A stretch of DNA of 35,127 bases from Phenylobacterium deserti (GTDB lineage: Bacteria > Pseudomonadota > Alphaproteobacteria > Caulobacterales > Caulobacteraceae). The stretch spans positions 1-35,127 of the forward strand of contig CALQQB010000050.1 in NCBI GenBank assembly GCA_943332615.1, given 5' to 3'. The notes below the pieces were generated by a model that saw only the letters and a program-made list of their open reading frames with translations, was not told where the DNA came from and did not search any database. Shown here piece after piece: positions 7,724-15,320 of the stretch; within the stretch, counting starts at the first letter, position 1; each line of letters opens with the position of its first letter. The translations under genes were made by a program, and so were the position numbers.

Positions 7724-8790
7724 GCGGCGCTCTCCCCCAGGGCTTCAGCCCGATCCCAGCAGGCGCATCTGCCATGCCCGGCCGGGCAGCGCCACGGCCC
7801 GTAGGGCGCGACGCCCTCCCGGCCAAGCGAATCCAGCGCCGCCTGCGCCAGGGTCTCGATGAAGGCCGGCTGTACGCCCGGCGTCCGCGACCGCAGATAG
7901 GGCTGAACGCCCAGATGCTGCGCGAGCTCGCCGTATTCCACGTCCAGCTCGACCAGAGTCTCCACGTGCTCGGAGACAAAGGCGATCGGGCAGACCAGCG
8001 CGCCCTTCTTGTCCGCGGCCACCTCCCTGAGCGCAGTCTCGGTGGATGGCTCCAGCCACTTCAGCCGACCGACCCGGCTTTGGTAGCTCACCCGCCAGTC
8101 TGTGAACTCCGGCAGCAGCGCCGCCACAGCCGCCGCCGTAGCCTGGATCTGCGCCTGGTAGGGGTCGCCACCATCCACCACCTGCTGCGGCAGGCCGTGG
8201 GCCGAGAAGATCAGCCGCACGTCTCCGGGGGTCGCCTGATACTCCGGCCGCACCCAGTCGCTCCAGGCCTTGCGAATCTGGTTGGCGTGCGCCTCTGCCA
8301 GGCCTCGGGCGGTAGGATAACAGCAGACCGTGCGGCTGCGACCAGGGCCCTTGTAGGCCTTGGCCCAGTCGGCGGCCGACGAGCCGGTCGTGGTTGTGGA
8401 AAACTGCGGATAGAGCGGCAGCAGGACGATTTCGTCCGGCGCGAAGGTGGCCACATCTCGCGCCGTCTCATCGGCGAACGGCTTCCAGTAGCGCATCGCG
8501 ACGAAGGTGCGGGCCTCGACGTCGGGTCGGCGACGCTTCAACTCGGCCTCCAGCGCGGCAGCCTGGGTCCTCGTCTCGGGCAGCAGCGGCGAGCCCCCGC
8601 CCATGATCGCGTAGTTGGCGCGCGACGCCTTGGCCCGTGTCGTGGAGATCAGCGCCGCCAGCAGATAGCGCGGGATGGCCGGCAACTGGATGATCGCCGG
8701 GTCACGAAACAGGTTGAACAGGAACGGCCGCACCGCCGCAGGCCCGTCCGGACCCCCCAGGTTGAAGAGCACGATGGCGAGTTTAGTCAT
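7720..8790 (-). CDS. hemH: Ferrochelatase, probably with a [2Fe-2S] cluster
   Basis: The 356-residue enzyme inserts Fe2+ into protoporphyrin IX, the last step of heme synthesis. Family features are the N-terminal VLFNLGGPDGPAAVRPFLFN, the active-site His in SAHGLPQQVV, YQSRVGRLKWLEPST and the late CPIAFVSEHVETLVELD with its conserved His and Glu. The C-terminus has Cys335, Cys342 and Cys344 (C-x6-C-x-C), and Cys156/Cys157 lie in the middle. This is the cysteine pattern of cluster-bearing ferrochelatases known from Mycobacterium tuberculosis and Caulobacter crescentus. It sits between hemE and hemJ. The ribosome-binding site AGGAGG is about 12 bases before the ATG and lies in a potential hairpin. 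Confidence 0.97.
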   Translation of the reverse strand: MTKLAIVLFNLGGPDGPAAVRPFLFNLFRDPAIIQLPAIPRYLLAALISTTRAKASRANYAIMGGGSPLLPETRTQAAALEAELKRRRPDVEARTFVAMRYWKPFADETARDVATFAPDEIVLLPLYPQFSTTTTGSSAADWAKAYKGPGRSRTVCCYPTARGLAEAHANQIRKAWSDWVRPEYQATPGDVRLIFSAHGLPQQVVDGGDPYQAQIQATAAAVAALLPEFTDWRVSYQSRVGRLKWLEPSTETALREVAADKKGALVCPIAFVSEHVETLVELDVEYGELAQHLGVQPYLRSRTPGVQPAFIETLAQAALDSLGREGVAPYGPWRCPAGHGRCACWDRAEALGESAA

Positions 8791-8799
8791 GGCAGCGCA

Positions 8800-8827
8800 G
8801 TTCCTCCTGCGTGAACGAGGGAGGAAC
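8800..8827 (-). promoter_or_regulatory. Hairpin that could mask the hemH ribosome-binding site
   Basis: On the minus strand GTTCCTCC and GGAGGAAC can pair as an 8-bp perfect stem around a 12-base loop. The 3' arm contains the AGGAGG that is the only good Shine-Dalgarno sequence before hemH. This suggests translational control, for example by ribosome passage from hemE, but could be chance. Confidence 0.4.
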
Positions 8828-8845
8828 GAGTCGCGATGATTGCGA

Positions 8846-9916
8846 TCATTCCCCCGCCATCGCGGTCACAGGCTTCCCCGTCACCCGGGCCACGACGCGG
8901 GCGATATGCTCGATCGGGGTATCCGGCATCACTCCGTGGCCGAGGTTGAAGATGTACGGACCGCTGTTCCACTGCTCCAGCAGGGCATCCACACGGACGT
9001 CGAGCGCCGGGCCGCCCTTGAGCAGCAGCAGGTTGTCCAACGCGCCCTGGATGGTCTTGCCGCCGGCCTGGATGCGCTGGCCCATGGCCGCGCTGGCCTG
9101 GGTGTCAAGCGCCACGGCCTGGACCGGGACCTTGGCTGCGTAGTTCTCCACCAATGCGCCGCAGCCCCGCGGAAAGCCGATGAACGGAACATCGACGCCC
9201 GCCGCCCGCACCTTTTCGATAATGCGTTTGTGGGGTCCGACCACGATGCGCTCGAACACGTCCTCCGCCAGGTTCTCAGCCCAGCTCTCGAACAGCTTCA
9301 GCGCCTGGGCGCCGGCCTTCGCCTGCATGACCAGGTAGCGCGCGGTAGACTCCACCAGAACGTCCAGCAGAGCGTCGAGCTCATCGGGATGCTGGTAGGC
9401 ATAGGTTCGCGCGGCCTCCCGTTGCGAGCCCCTGCCCTCCAGCATGTAGGTGGCCACCGTCCAGGGGGCGCCGGCGAAACCGATCAGAGCGCGGTCAGGC
9501 TCCAGTTGAGCCCGGACCCGGGCAAGCGTCTCACCGATGTTGGCGAGCTTGGCGGTCGAGCCGTCGATAGCGTCCTGCAAGTCGCCGATCGGCGGCAGGT
9601 CGCCCAGCCTTGGGCCCTCGCCGGTCTCGAACCACACCTTCTGGCCCAGCGCCTGGGGCAGCAGCAGGATGTCGGCGAAGACGATGGCGCCATCCATCGG
9701 GAAGCGGCGCATCGGCTGCAGGGTAGCCTCGGCCGCCATCTCCGGGTTGAAGCAGAAGGCGATGAAGTCCGGGGCCCGGGTCCTGAGTTCCCGGTATTCC
9801 GGCAACGACCTACCGGCCTGGCGCATGAACCAGATCGGCGGCCGATCCAAGGTCTCGCCGGCCAGGGCGCGCAGGAGGCGAGGTTGTTGCGAGAGGGCTG
9901 GATCGCGTGTCGTCAT
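8846..9916 (-). CDS. hemE: Uroporphyrinogen decarboxylase
   Basis: The 356-residue cytosolic enzyme decarboxylates uroporphyrinogen III to coproporphyrinogen III. Landmarks are RPPIWFMRQAGRSLPEYR at 25-42, the catalytic Asp in FADILLLPQ (D82), GFAGAPWTVATYMLEG, and the C-terminal FNLGHGVMPDTP. In the first motif Ser replaces the usual Tyr of RQAGRYLPE. The frame extends upstream to an ATG at 9976, but the ATG at 9916 gives a start (MTTRDPALSQQPRLLRAL) of family length and leaves the origin region free; neither has a strong ribosome-binding site, so the start is moderately certain. It is the first gene of hemE-hemH-hemJ(-rho). Its promoter must lie within the proposed origin, as in C. crescentus. 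Confidence 0.96.
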   Translation of the reverse strand: MTTRDPALSQQPRLLRALAGETLDRPPIWFMRQAGRSLPEYRELRTRAPDFIAFCFNPEMAAEATLQPMRRFPMDGAIVFADILLLPQALGQKVWFETGEGPRLGDLPPIGDLQDAIDGSTAKLANIGETLARVRAQLEPDRALIGFAGAPWTVATYMLEGRGSQREAARTYAYQHPDELDALLDVLVESTARYLVMQAKAGAQALKLFESWAENLAEDVFERIVVGPHKRIIEKVRAAGVDVPFIGFPRGCGALVENYAAKVPVQAVALDTQASAAMGQRIQAGGKTIQGALDNLLLLKGGPALDVRVDALLEQWNSGPYIFNLGHGVMPDTPIEHIARVVARVTGKPVTAMAGE

Positions 9917-10159
9917 GGGCGGTCTTAAAGCCTGCCAGCCCGAAAGGCTCAAGGGCGCCGCGTCTCGCTCTTTCATGTTCTCTATCTAAGAAGAATCTTG
10001 AAGAAGGTTGGAGCAGGAGAAGTAGGGCCTGTTCGCGGGGTGGAAAACTTGACGATCCTTTGACAACCCACACCACGTCCCCAATCGATCCAGACTTTCC
10101 GATGATCGTGTGACAGTGCTGTGGATTGCGGGGACGGGTGGCCAAGCCCACAGAGGAAA

Positions 10160-10174
10160 TTAAAGATTTGTTAA
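10160..10174. promoter_or_regulatory. CtrA-box-like motif 1 in the origin
   Basis: TTAAAGATTTGTTAA is an exact TTAA-N7-TTAA, the binding pattern of the cell-cycle response regulator CtrA. CtrA bound at such sites represses replication initiation in swarmer cells of C. crescentus. It lies in the most AT-rich part of the gap. Confidence 0.85.
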
Positions 10175-10218
10175 ACCGGTCGGGGAGAACGCCGGGCGCC
10201 GACATGGCCATCGACCGG

Positions 10219-10235
10219 CTGTCGAAATCCGACAG
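10219..10235. repeat. Inverted repeat between the two CtrA-like boxes
   Basis: CTGTCG and CGACAG flank AAATC as 6-bp perfect arms. Outer segments ACCGG (10214-10218) and CCGGT (10253-10257) are also complementary. It could form a small hairpin or be a protein-binding site; no known site matches. Confidence 0.5.
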
Positions 10236-10266
10236 TTTGGTGGCGCCCAGGCCGGTCACCTGTTGG

Positions 10267-10281
10267 TTAAGGAAGTCTTAA
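10267..10281. promoter_or_regulatory. CtrA-box-like motif 2 in the origin
   Basis: TTAAGGAAGTCTTAA is a second exact TTAA-N7-TTAA and is nearly palindromic. It is 107 bases from the first box and about 135 bases upstream of the chosen ppsR start, so it could affect both origin firing and ppsR transcription. Confidence 0.85.
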
Positions 10282-10415
10282 CGGGCCGTTTCATCCCGCT
10301 TGTCCCCGGCCGGACGCGGGGTGGCGAGGATCGAACGGAACTATCCCCAACCGCGCCTGGCTTCGCTAAGAGAGTACCCACAGGTTTCATCCCCAGCTTC
10401 CGTGAGCCCGAGCCC

Positions 10416-11270
10416 TTGCCGAACACCCCGCCGCCCCGGCTCGCCACCTACTTCCACGTCCACCTGGTCTCGGACTCCACCGGCGAGACGCTGAACGCGA
10501 TGGCGCGCGCGGTCTGCGCCCGGTTCGAGAACGTGCTGCCTATCGAACACATCTACGCCCTGGTCCGCTCCCAGCGGCAGCTGGACCGGGCGCTGGACGA
10601 CATCGAGGAAGCCCCAGGCATCGTGCTGCACACCATCGTCGACGAAAAGCTGCGCGACGCGCTGGAGGAAGGCTGCCGCAAGCTCGACATGCCCTGCCTA
10701 CCGGCGTTGGACCCGCTGGTCAGCGCCATGCAGCGCTACCTGGGGGCCGCGACCACCAGCCGGGTGGGCGCGCACCTGCGGCTGGACAACGACTATTTCA
10801 ACCGCATGGACGCCCTGAACTACGCCATCGGCCACGATGACGGCCAGGGTGGACAGGACCTCGACCAAGCCGATGTGGTGCTGCTGGGGGTTTCGCGGAC
10901 GTCCAAGACACCGACTTGCATCTATCTGGCGCATCGGGGGGTTCGGGCGGCCAATGTTCCGCTGGTGCCGGGGCAATCATTGCCGGAGAAGCTTTTCAAG
11001 CTGCAGAAAGCGCTCATCGTCGGCCTGCTGATATCGCCCGATCGCCTGATCCAGATCCGCCGGAACCGCCTCCTCAGTCTGAACGAGACCCGGGAGTCGA
11101 GCTACATCGACCAGGATGCGGTGCGCGAAGAGGTGATCAACGCGCGCAGGCTCTATGAGCGGAATAACTGGCCCACCATCGACGTCACCCGCCGCTCGGT
11201 CGAAGAAACCGCTGCCGCCGTGCTGAACCTGCTGTCGCGCGGTCACGGCCAAGTCGAGATGTTGGGATGA
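10416..11270 (+). CDS. ppsR: PEP synthetase / pyruvate,phosphate dikinase regulatory protein (DUF299 kinase/pyrophosphorylase)
   Basis: The roughly 284-residue protein is of the family that phosphorylates (with ADP) and dephosphorylates (with Pi) PEP synthase or PPDK, switching gluconeogenic PEP formation. It has the N-terminal YFHVHLVSDSTGETLNA (12-28), HDDGQ at 140-144, the P-loop-like GVSRTSKTP at 158-166 and FKLQKALIVGLLISPDRL. The frame is open back to 10263, but no ATG or GTG precedes the conserved region; a TTG at 10416 gives MPNTPPPRLATYFHVHL, close to relatives, though without a clear ribosome-binding site. The start is therefore inferred. It is the first gene right of the origin, as in C. 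crescentus. Confidence 0.93.
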   Translation: MPNTPPPRLATYFHVHLVSDSTGETLNAMARAVCARFENVLPIEHIYALVRSQRQLDRALDDIEEAPGIVLHTIVDEKLRDALEEGCRKLDMPCLPALDPLVSAMQRYLGAATTSRVGAHLRLDNDYFNRMDALNYAIGHDDGQGGQDLDQADVVLLGVSRTSKTPTCIYLAHRGVRAANVPLVPGQSLPEKLFKLQKALIVGLLISPDRLIQIRRNRLLSLNETRESSYIDQDAVREEVINARRLYERNNWPTIDVTRRSVEETAAAVLNLLSRGHGQVEMLG

Positions 11271-11278
11271 GCGCCTAG

Positions 11279-11869
11279 ATGTCTGTGATCCTGGCGTCGA
11301 AGAGCGCGGCGCGTAGAGCGGTGCTGGATGGCGCCGGTGTGACCTATCAGGCGACCGTGGCCGGCGTCGATGAGGACGCCGTGAAGACGTCGCTGCTGGC
11401 CGAAGGCGCGGGTCCGCGCGATGTGGCAGATGCGTTGGCCGAGCTGAAAGCCATCCGCGTGTCGAAGAGCCGGCCGGGCCTGGTGATCGGCTCGGACCAG
11501 ACCCTGGACCTGGACGGCCAGCTCTATGACAAGGCCGAGGATGTTGGCGCGGCGCGAGACCGACTGAAGCTGCTGCGCGGCAAGACCCACAAGCTGCACT
11601 CGGCCGTGGTGGTGGCCAGGGACGGGGCGCCGATCTGGCGCGAAGTGGTGACCGCCAGCCTGACCATGCGCGACTTCTCCGACGCCTTCCTCGAGGACTA
11701 TCTCGCCATCGAGGGCGAGGCGGCGCTGGGCTCGGTGGGCTGTTACCGGCTGGAAGGCCCCGGCGCGCAGCTGTTCTCGAAGATCGAGGGCGACTATTTC
11801 GCCATCTTGGGCCTGCCGCTGATGGGTCTGCTGGACCTGCTGCGCAGGCACGGGGAGCTAACCGCATGA
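11279..11869 (+). CDS. Maf/YceF-like nucleoside triphosphate pyrophosphatase
   Basis: The 196-residue protein is a Maf-family house-cleaning pyrophosphatase that hydrolyses non-canonical NTPs. The N-terminal [17 protein letters not shown] corresponds to the family's S-x-SPRR-x-LL segment, with Ala in place of Pro. [10 protein letters not shown] at about 71-80 carries the catalytic Asp; GSDQ rather than GADT resembles the YceF (m7GTP-preferring) subgroup. The C-terminal [15 protein letters not shown] is the conserved family end motif. It starts 8 bases after ppsR and its stop overlaps the next ATG (ATGA), so ppsR-maf-aroE-coaE is a likely operon. Substrate preference is inferred from one motif. 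Confidence 0.92.
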   Translation: MSVILASKSAARRAVLDGAGVTYQATVAGVDEDAVKTSLLAEGAGPRDVADALAELKAIRVSKSRPGLVIGSDQTLDLDGQLYDKAEDVGAARDRLKLLRGKTHKLHSAVVVARDGAPIWREVVTASLTMRDFSDAFLEDYLAIEGEAALGSVGCYRLEGPGAQLFSKIEGDYFAILGLPLMGLLDLLRRHGELTA

Positions 11870-12711
11870 TCACCGGCAAGACGTTAGTCGCCGGAGTGGT
11901 CGGGCGGCCCGTGGCCCATTCCCTATCGCCGGTGCTGCACAACGCCTGGCTGGCGACGGCGGGGATCGACGGGGTCTATGTGGCCTTCGCGCCCGACGCG
12001 ATGGGGCTGGAGCGGCTGGCCAACGGCTTCCGGGGTGGCGCGATCCGCGGGGTCAACGTCACTATCCCCTTCAAGGAGGCGGCGCTGAAGATCGCCGACC
12101 GGGCGAGCCCGCTAGCCAAGGCGGCCGGGGCGGCGAACCTGCTGATCTTCGACCGCGACGGCAAGATCACCGCCGACAACACCGACGGCGCGGGCCTGCT
12201 GGGCGCTCTGGCGGTCCAGGCGCCGACCTGGGATGTTCACAACGGGCCGGTGACGGTTCTGGGCGCGGGCGGCGCGGCGCGCGGCGCGGTAGCGGCCCTG
12301 CTGGCAGCCGGCGCGCCGAAGGTCTGGGTGCTGAACCGCACCCTGGCCAAGGCGGACGCCATCGCCAAGTCACTAGGGTCGAGGGTCCTGCCCCTGCCCT
12401 ACGCCCACGCCGCCAGCGCCCTGCAGCAGACCACCGCGGTGATCAACGCCACCTCGGCCGGGCTCTCCGGCGACGGTGCGCTGACGTTGCCGCTGGAGCT
12501 CACGCATCCCAGCACGGTGGTGATGGACATGGTCTACAAGCCCCTGGAGACACCGTTCCTCGCCCAGGCCCGCGCACTGGGCCGCCCCACCGTAGACGGG
12601 CTGGAGATGCTGATCCGCCAAGCGATCCCCTCCTTCGAGGCCTTCTACGGCGCGCGGCCCCCCTCCGACACAGACGTCCGGGCACTGGCGCTCAAGGTGT
12701 TGAATCCATGA
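11866..12711 (+). CDS. aroE: Shikimate dehydrogenase (NADP+)
   Basis: The 281-residue enzyme reduces 3-dehydroshikimate to shikimate in aromatic amino acid synthesis. The substrate site is marked by HSLSPVLHN (SLSP at 19-22) and NVTIPFKE with catalytic Lys70, and by NTDGAGL with Asp107. The NADP-binding domain has [10 protein letters not shown] at 131-140. The C-terminal [15 protein letters not shown] is typical of AroE. Length is normal. ATG overlaps the maf stop (ATGA) and its own stop overlaps the coaE start, so translation is coupled throughout the string. Confidence 0.97.
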   Translation: MITGKTLVAGVVGRPVAHSLSPVLHNAWLATAGIDGVYVAFAPDAMGLERLANGFRGGAIRGVNVTIPFKEAALKIADRASPLAKAAGAANLLIFDRDGKITADNTDGAGLLGALAVQAPTWDVHNGPVTVLGAGGAARGAVAALLAAGAPKVWVLNRTLAKADAIAKSLGSRVLPLPYAHAASALQQTTAVINATSAGLSGDGALTLPLELTHPSTVVMDMVYKPLETPFLAQARALGRPTVDGLEMLIRQAIPSFEAFYGARPPSDTDVRALALKVLNP

Positions 12712-13304
12712 AAATCATCGGCCTCACCGGCTCCATCGGCATGGGCAAGTCGACCACCGCGGCGATGTTCCGAGCGGCAGGCATCCCGGTGTATGACGCC
12801 GACGCAGCCGTCCACGAAGCCTACGATGTGGGCGGGATCGCCGTGGGGCCGGTGGGCGAGGCCTTCCCCGGCACAGTGAAGGACGGCCGTATCGACCGCG
12901 AGGCGTTGCGACAGGCTGTGCTGGGCAAGCCCGAGCAGATGGCCAAGCTGAACAGCATCGTTCACCCCCTCATCGGGGCAGCCCGAAGCGACGCGTTCGA
13001 AAAGGCCCGGGCGGCCGACGCCGACATGATCATCATGGACGTGCCGCTGATCTTCGAAACGGGTGGGCAACGAAGTATGGATGCAGTGATCGTGGTGTCT
13101 GCCCCGCCTGAGATGCAACGCGAGCGGGTGCTGGCCCGCGACGGCATGACGCCCGAACGGCTGGACGCGATCCTGGCCCAGCAGATGCCCGACGCCGAGA
13201 AGCGGGCCCTGGCGGACTATGTGGTGGATACCGGGCGCGGCCTGGAGCTGGCGCAGGCGCAGGTCACCGAAATCATCGGCAAACTGCGCGCTTCCGAAGG
13301 TTGA
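12708..13304 (+). CDS. coaE: Dephospho-CoA kinase
   Basis: The 198-residue kinase phosphorylates the 3'-hydroxyl of dephospho-CoA, the last step of CoA synthesis. The P-loop GSIGMGKST lies at 8-16, [11 protein letters not shown] follows at about 29-39, and the CoA-binding region contains SIVHPLIG and [11 protein letters not shown]. The late segment [26 protein letters not shown] is characteristic of CoaE. It overlaps aroE by four bases and is followed by dnaQ after 32 bases. Nothing unusual in length. Confidence 0.97.
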   Translation: MKIIGLTGSIGMGKSTTAAMFRAAGIPVYDADAAVHEAYDVGGIAVGPVGEAFPGTVKDGRIDREALRQAVLGKPEQMAKLNSIVHPLIGAARSDAFEKARAADADMIIMDVPLIFETGGQRSMDAVIVVSAPPEMQRERVLARDGMTPERLDAILAQQMPDAEKRALADYVVDTGRGLELAQAQVTEIIGKLRASEG

Positions 13305-13336
13305 GAGCTCCGGCAAACGAGGGCATCTAGGTCCGC

Positions 13337-14041
13337 ATGGCGCGCGAAATCGTTCTGGATACAGAAACCACCGGGTTCGACCCTAAGACCGGCGACCGGC
13401 TGGTTGAACTGGCCGCCCTGGAGATCGAGAGCTTCGTGCCGACCGGTCGCAGTTTCCATGTCTACATCGACCCCCTGCGCGACATGCCGGCCGAGGCCCA
13501 GAAGGTCCACGGCCTGTCGGCCGATTTCCTGCGTGGCAAGCCCCGGTTCGAGCACCCCGAGGTGGTCGAGGCGTTCCTGGAGTTCATCGGCGACGCCCCG
13601 CTGATCGCCCACAACGCCGCCTTCGACCGGGGCTTCATCAACTGGGAGCTTGGCAACTGCTCGCGTGAGCACATTCCGGAACCCCGCTGGATCGACACCC
13701 TGGCACTGGCCAAGCATCGGTTCCCGGGGATGCACAATTCCCTGGACGCGCTCTGCAAGCGATTCCGGATCTCGCTCAGCGAGCGCGAGAAGCACGGCGC
13801 GCTGATCGACGCCAAGCTGCTGGCGGCGGTCTATCTGGAGCTGAAAGGCGGGCGCGAACGCCGACTGGAGCTAGCCGCCGATGAACTGACCGCCGAGGCC
13901 CGCGTCGCGGCGCGGACGCTGTACGGCCCCCGGTTGCGCCCCTTGGCGCCGTTGTCGACCGACGACGAACGGACCGCCCACGGCGTCTTTATCCGCGACA
14001 AGGTGAAGGGCGAGACGCTGTGGGAGCGGTTCGGACTTTAG
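13337..14041 (+). CDS. dnaQ: DNA polymerase III epsilon subunit (proofreading 3'-5' exonuclease)
   Basis: The 234-residue protein is the DEDDh exonuclease that proofreads for the replicative polymerase. Exo I is LDTETTGFDP with Asp8 and Glu10, Exo II is LIAHNAAFDRGFINWEL, and Exo III is HGALIDAKLLAAVYLEL with the general-base His. The C-terminal tail (about residues 185-234, ending KGETLWERFGL) would bind the alpha subunit. The ATG at 13337 directly precedes the first strand (MAREIVLD). A replication gene this close to the origin agrees with Caulobacter gene order. It converges with secB across only four bases. Confidence 0.96.
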   Translation: MAREIVLDTETTGFDPKTGDRLVELAALEIESFVPTGRSFHVYIDPLRDMPAEAQKVHGLSADFLRGKPRFEHPEVVEAFLEFIGDAPLIAHNAAFDRGFINWELGNCSREHIPEPRWIDTLALAKHRFPGMHNSLDALCKRFRISLSEREKHGALIDAKLLAAVYLELKGGRERRLELAADELTAEARVAARTLYGPRLRPLAPLSTDDERTAHGVFIRDKVKGETLWERFGL

Positions 14042-14045
14042 TTGT

Positions 14046-14528
14046 CTACGCGTGCCCGACCTGCGGCTCGGCCTGGGCCTTGCGGGCCGCGTAGACGCCG
14101 GCGAAGTCGATGGGGTCCAGCAGGAAGGGCGGGAAGCCGCCTTCCGAGGTGACTTCGGCGATGATCCGGCGGGCGAAGGGGAACAGATAGCGCGGGCACT
14201 CGATCAGCAGCACCGGCTCCATCTCTTCGGCCGGAACGCCGCTGATCTGGAACACACCGCCGTACAGCAGCTCGACGATGAACAGCGGGCCATCCGAGCG
14301 GTTGGCCTTGGCCGACAGTTTCAGGTCCACCTCGAACAGACCGTCGTCTCGGCCGCGCGCGTTCATCTCGACGCCGAGGTCGATCTGCGGCTGATCCTGG
14401 CTGGCGCGCAGGGCGTCCGGCGCGCGTGGGTTCTCCATCGACAGGTCGCGAATGAACTGGGCCAGGATACGGATGCCGGGCTCGCCGCCCTCGGCCGCCA
14501 CGGGCGCGCCGGTGTCGATATCGCTCAT
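14046..14528 (-). CDS. secB: Protein-export chaperone SecB
   Basis: The 160-residue cytosolic tetrameric chaperone keeps precursor proteins unfolded and delivers them to SecA. Characteristic segments are [46 protein letters not shown], and [33 protein letters not shown], the last being the most conserved part of SecB. The last ten residues and a short acidic N-terminus are variable. It is divergent from the Tim44-like gene, leaving 174 bases for two promoters, and converges with dnaQ. Confidence 0.97.
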   Translation of the reverse strand: MSDIDTGAPVAAEGGEPGIRILAQFIRDLSMENPRAPDALRASQDQPQIDLGVEMNARGRDDGLFEVDLKLSAKANRSDGPLFIVELLYGGVFQISGVPAEEMEPVLLIECPRYLFPFARRIIAEVTSEGGFPPFLLDPIDFAGVYAARKAQAEPQVGHA

Positions 14529-14622
14529 GAGGGGTCGGGTTTGTCTCTGTCAGGGACCGCGAGGATCGCGCCTGTTCGGGGCGAGCGGCTATCATGGCCC
14601 CCCAAGCGATGCAACGCCGGCC

Positions 14623-14651
14623 CTGACGCCGACGTTGGAAGGCGCTATATA
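14623..14651 (+). promoter_or_regulatory. Candidate promoter for the Tim44-like / mltA / Smr string
   Basis: CTGACG (14623-14628) and TATATA (14646-14651) are 17 bases apart, a sigma70-like arrangement, about 50 bases before the TTG start at 14703. The -35 match is moderate. Divergent secB must have its own promoter in the same gap. Confidence 0.45.
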
Positions 14652-14702
14652 GGTCGTGAAGACGCATAGAGGTTCGCGTCCGCCACTGCCGAAGGCGCTC
14701 TG

Positions 14703-15320
14703 TTGCAATATATCCAGTTGATCATCATCGCCGGGATCGCCGGCATCGTGCTGTACCAGCTCTATGCGGTGCTGGGCCGGCGTGTGGGCCGTCAGCCCGA
14801 GGACGCTCCGGCCTCGGAGACCGCGGCCGCGAGCGTGCGGCCGCTGGACCGGACCGTCGATACGCTCGATGACGCCGCCCAGCTGACCGGCTTGGCCGCC
14901 GTGCGGGCCCACGACACTAGCTTCGACCTGGCCGATTTCCTGGCCGGCTCGAAGCAGGCCTATGAGATGATCGTGAAGGCTTTCGCCAGCCATGACCGCG
15001 CCACGCTGCGCAACCTGCTGGCCCCGGCCATCCTGGCCGACTTCGAGGCGGCTATCGACGGGCGCGAAGCCGAGAGCCGTAGCGAAACTGTGGAGTTCCT
15101 GCATCCGCCGCGCGCCGACTTGGAAAAGGCGGACGTGGTGTCGGGCGACCTGGCCCAGCTGACCGTCCGCTTCCTGGCCGAGTTCCGCAGCCGCACCAAG
15201 GGCCCGGAGGGTGAGGGGATCGACGACAAGCGCACCGCCGAGCTCTGGACCTTCGAGCGGCGTCTGAAGAGCAAGGACCCCAACTGGGCCCTGATCCACG
15301 TGGACGCCGCCGAGGCGTGA
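14703..15320 (+). CDS. Tim44-like domain protein (TimA-type, membrane-anchored)
   Basis: The 205-residue protein has one N-terminal membrane span (MQYIQLIIIAGIAGIVLYQL, 1-20), a short Pro/Ala linker, then a Tim44-like domain of about residues 65-205 (DLADFLAGSKQAYEMIVKAF onward to WTFERRLKSKDPNWALIHVD). In mitochondria Tim44 tethers the import motor; bacterial relatives such as C. crescentus TimA are inner-membrane proteins of uncertain role. The start is a TTG at 14703 with AAGG about 10 bases upstream; there is no in-frame ATG before the membrane segment. Its stop overlaps the GTG of mltA. Placement next to secB is suggestive but not proof of an export role. Confidence 0.9.
   Translation: MQYIQLIIIAGIAGIVLYQLYAVLGRRVGRQPEDAPASETAAASVRPLDRTVDTLDDAAQLTGLAAVRAHDTSFDLADFLAGSKQAYEMIVKAFASHDRATLRNLLAPAILADFEAAIDGREAESRSETVEFLHPPRADLEKADVVSGDLAQLTVRFLAEFRSRTKGPEGEGIDDKRTAELWTFERRLKSKDPNWALIHVDAAEA

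Larger units (their letters stand above)
9917..10415. other. oriC: Putative chromosomal replication origin (Cori-like)
   Basis: This 499-base gap between divergent hemE and ppsR has the gene neighbours of the C. crescentus origin. It contains two exact TTAA-N7-TTAA motifs, three TCCCCA motifs (10078-10083, 10344-10349, 10390-10395) like the weak DnaA W-boxes reported for Cori, and degenerate DnaA boxes: CAATCCACA (minus strand, 10120-10128), GTACCCACA (about 10374-10382) and CGATCCAGA (about 10086-10094). It also has a GAATC CcrM-type site at 9993-9997, an AT-rich patch at 10155-10177 amid GC-rich DNA, and an inverted repeat at 10219-10235. No perfect TTATCCACA box was found. Transcription diverges here, and parS sites and parA lie within 10 kb. 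Gene order and CtrA motifs are the strongest evidence. Confidence 0.85.

Noticed and set aside
9917..9976. Longer hemE start at 9976
   Set aside because: Adds 20 residues not expected in uroporphyrinogen decarboxylase; kept as an alternative only.
10263..10415. Upstream extension of the ppsR frame through the second CtrA-type box
   Set aside because: Would add about 50 residues absent from relatives and needs a TTG start inside the origin; the later TTG gives a family-like start.
9917..10415. Perfect DnaA box (TTATCCACA) search in the origin
   Set aside because: No exact match on either strand; best candidates have two mismatches, so they are given only as supporting evidence.
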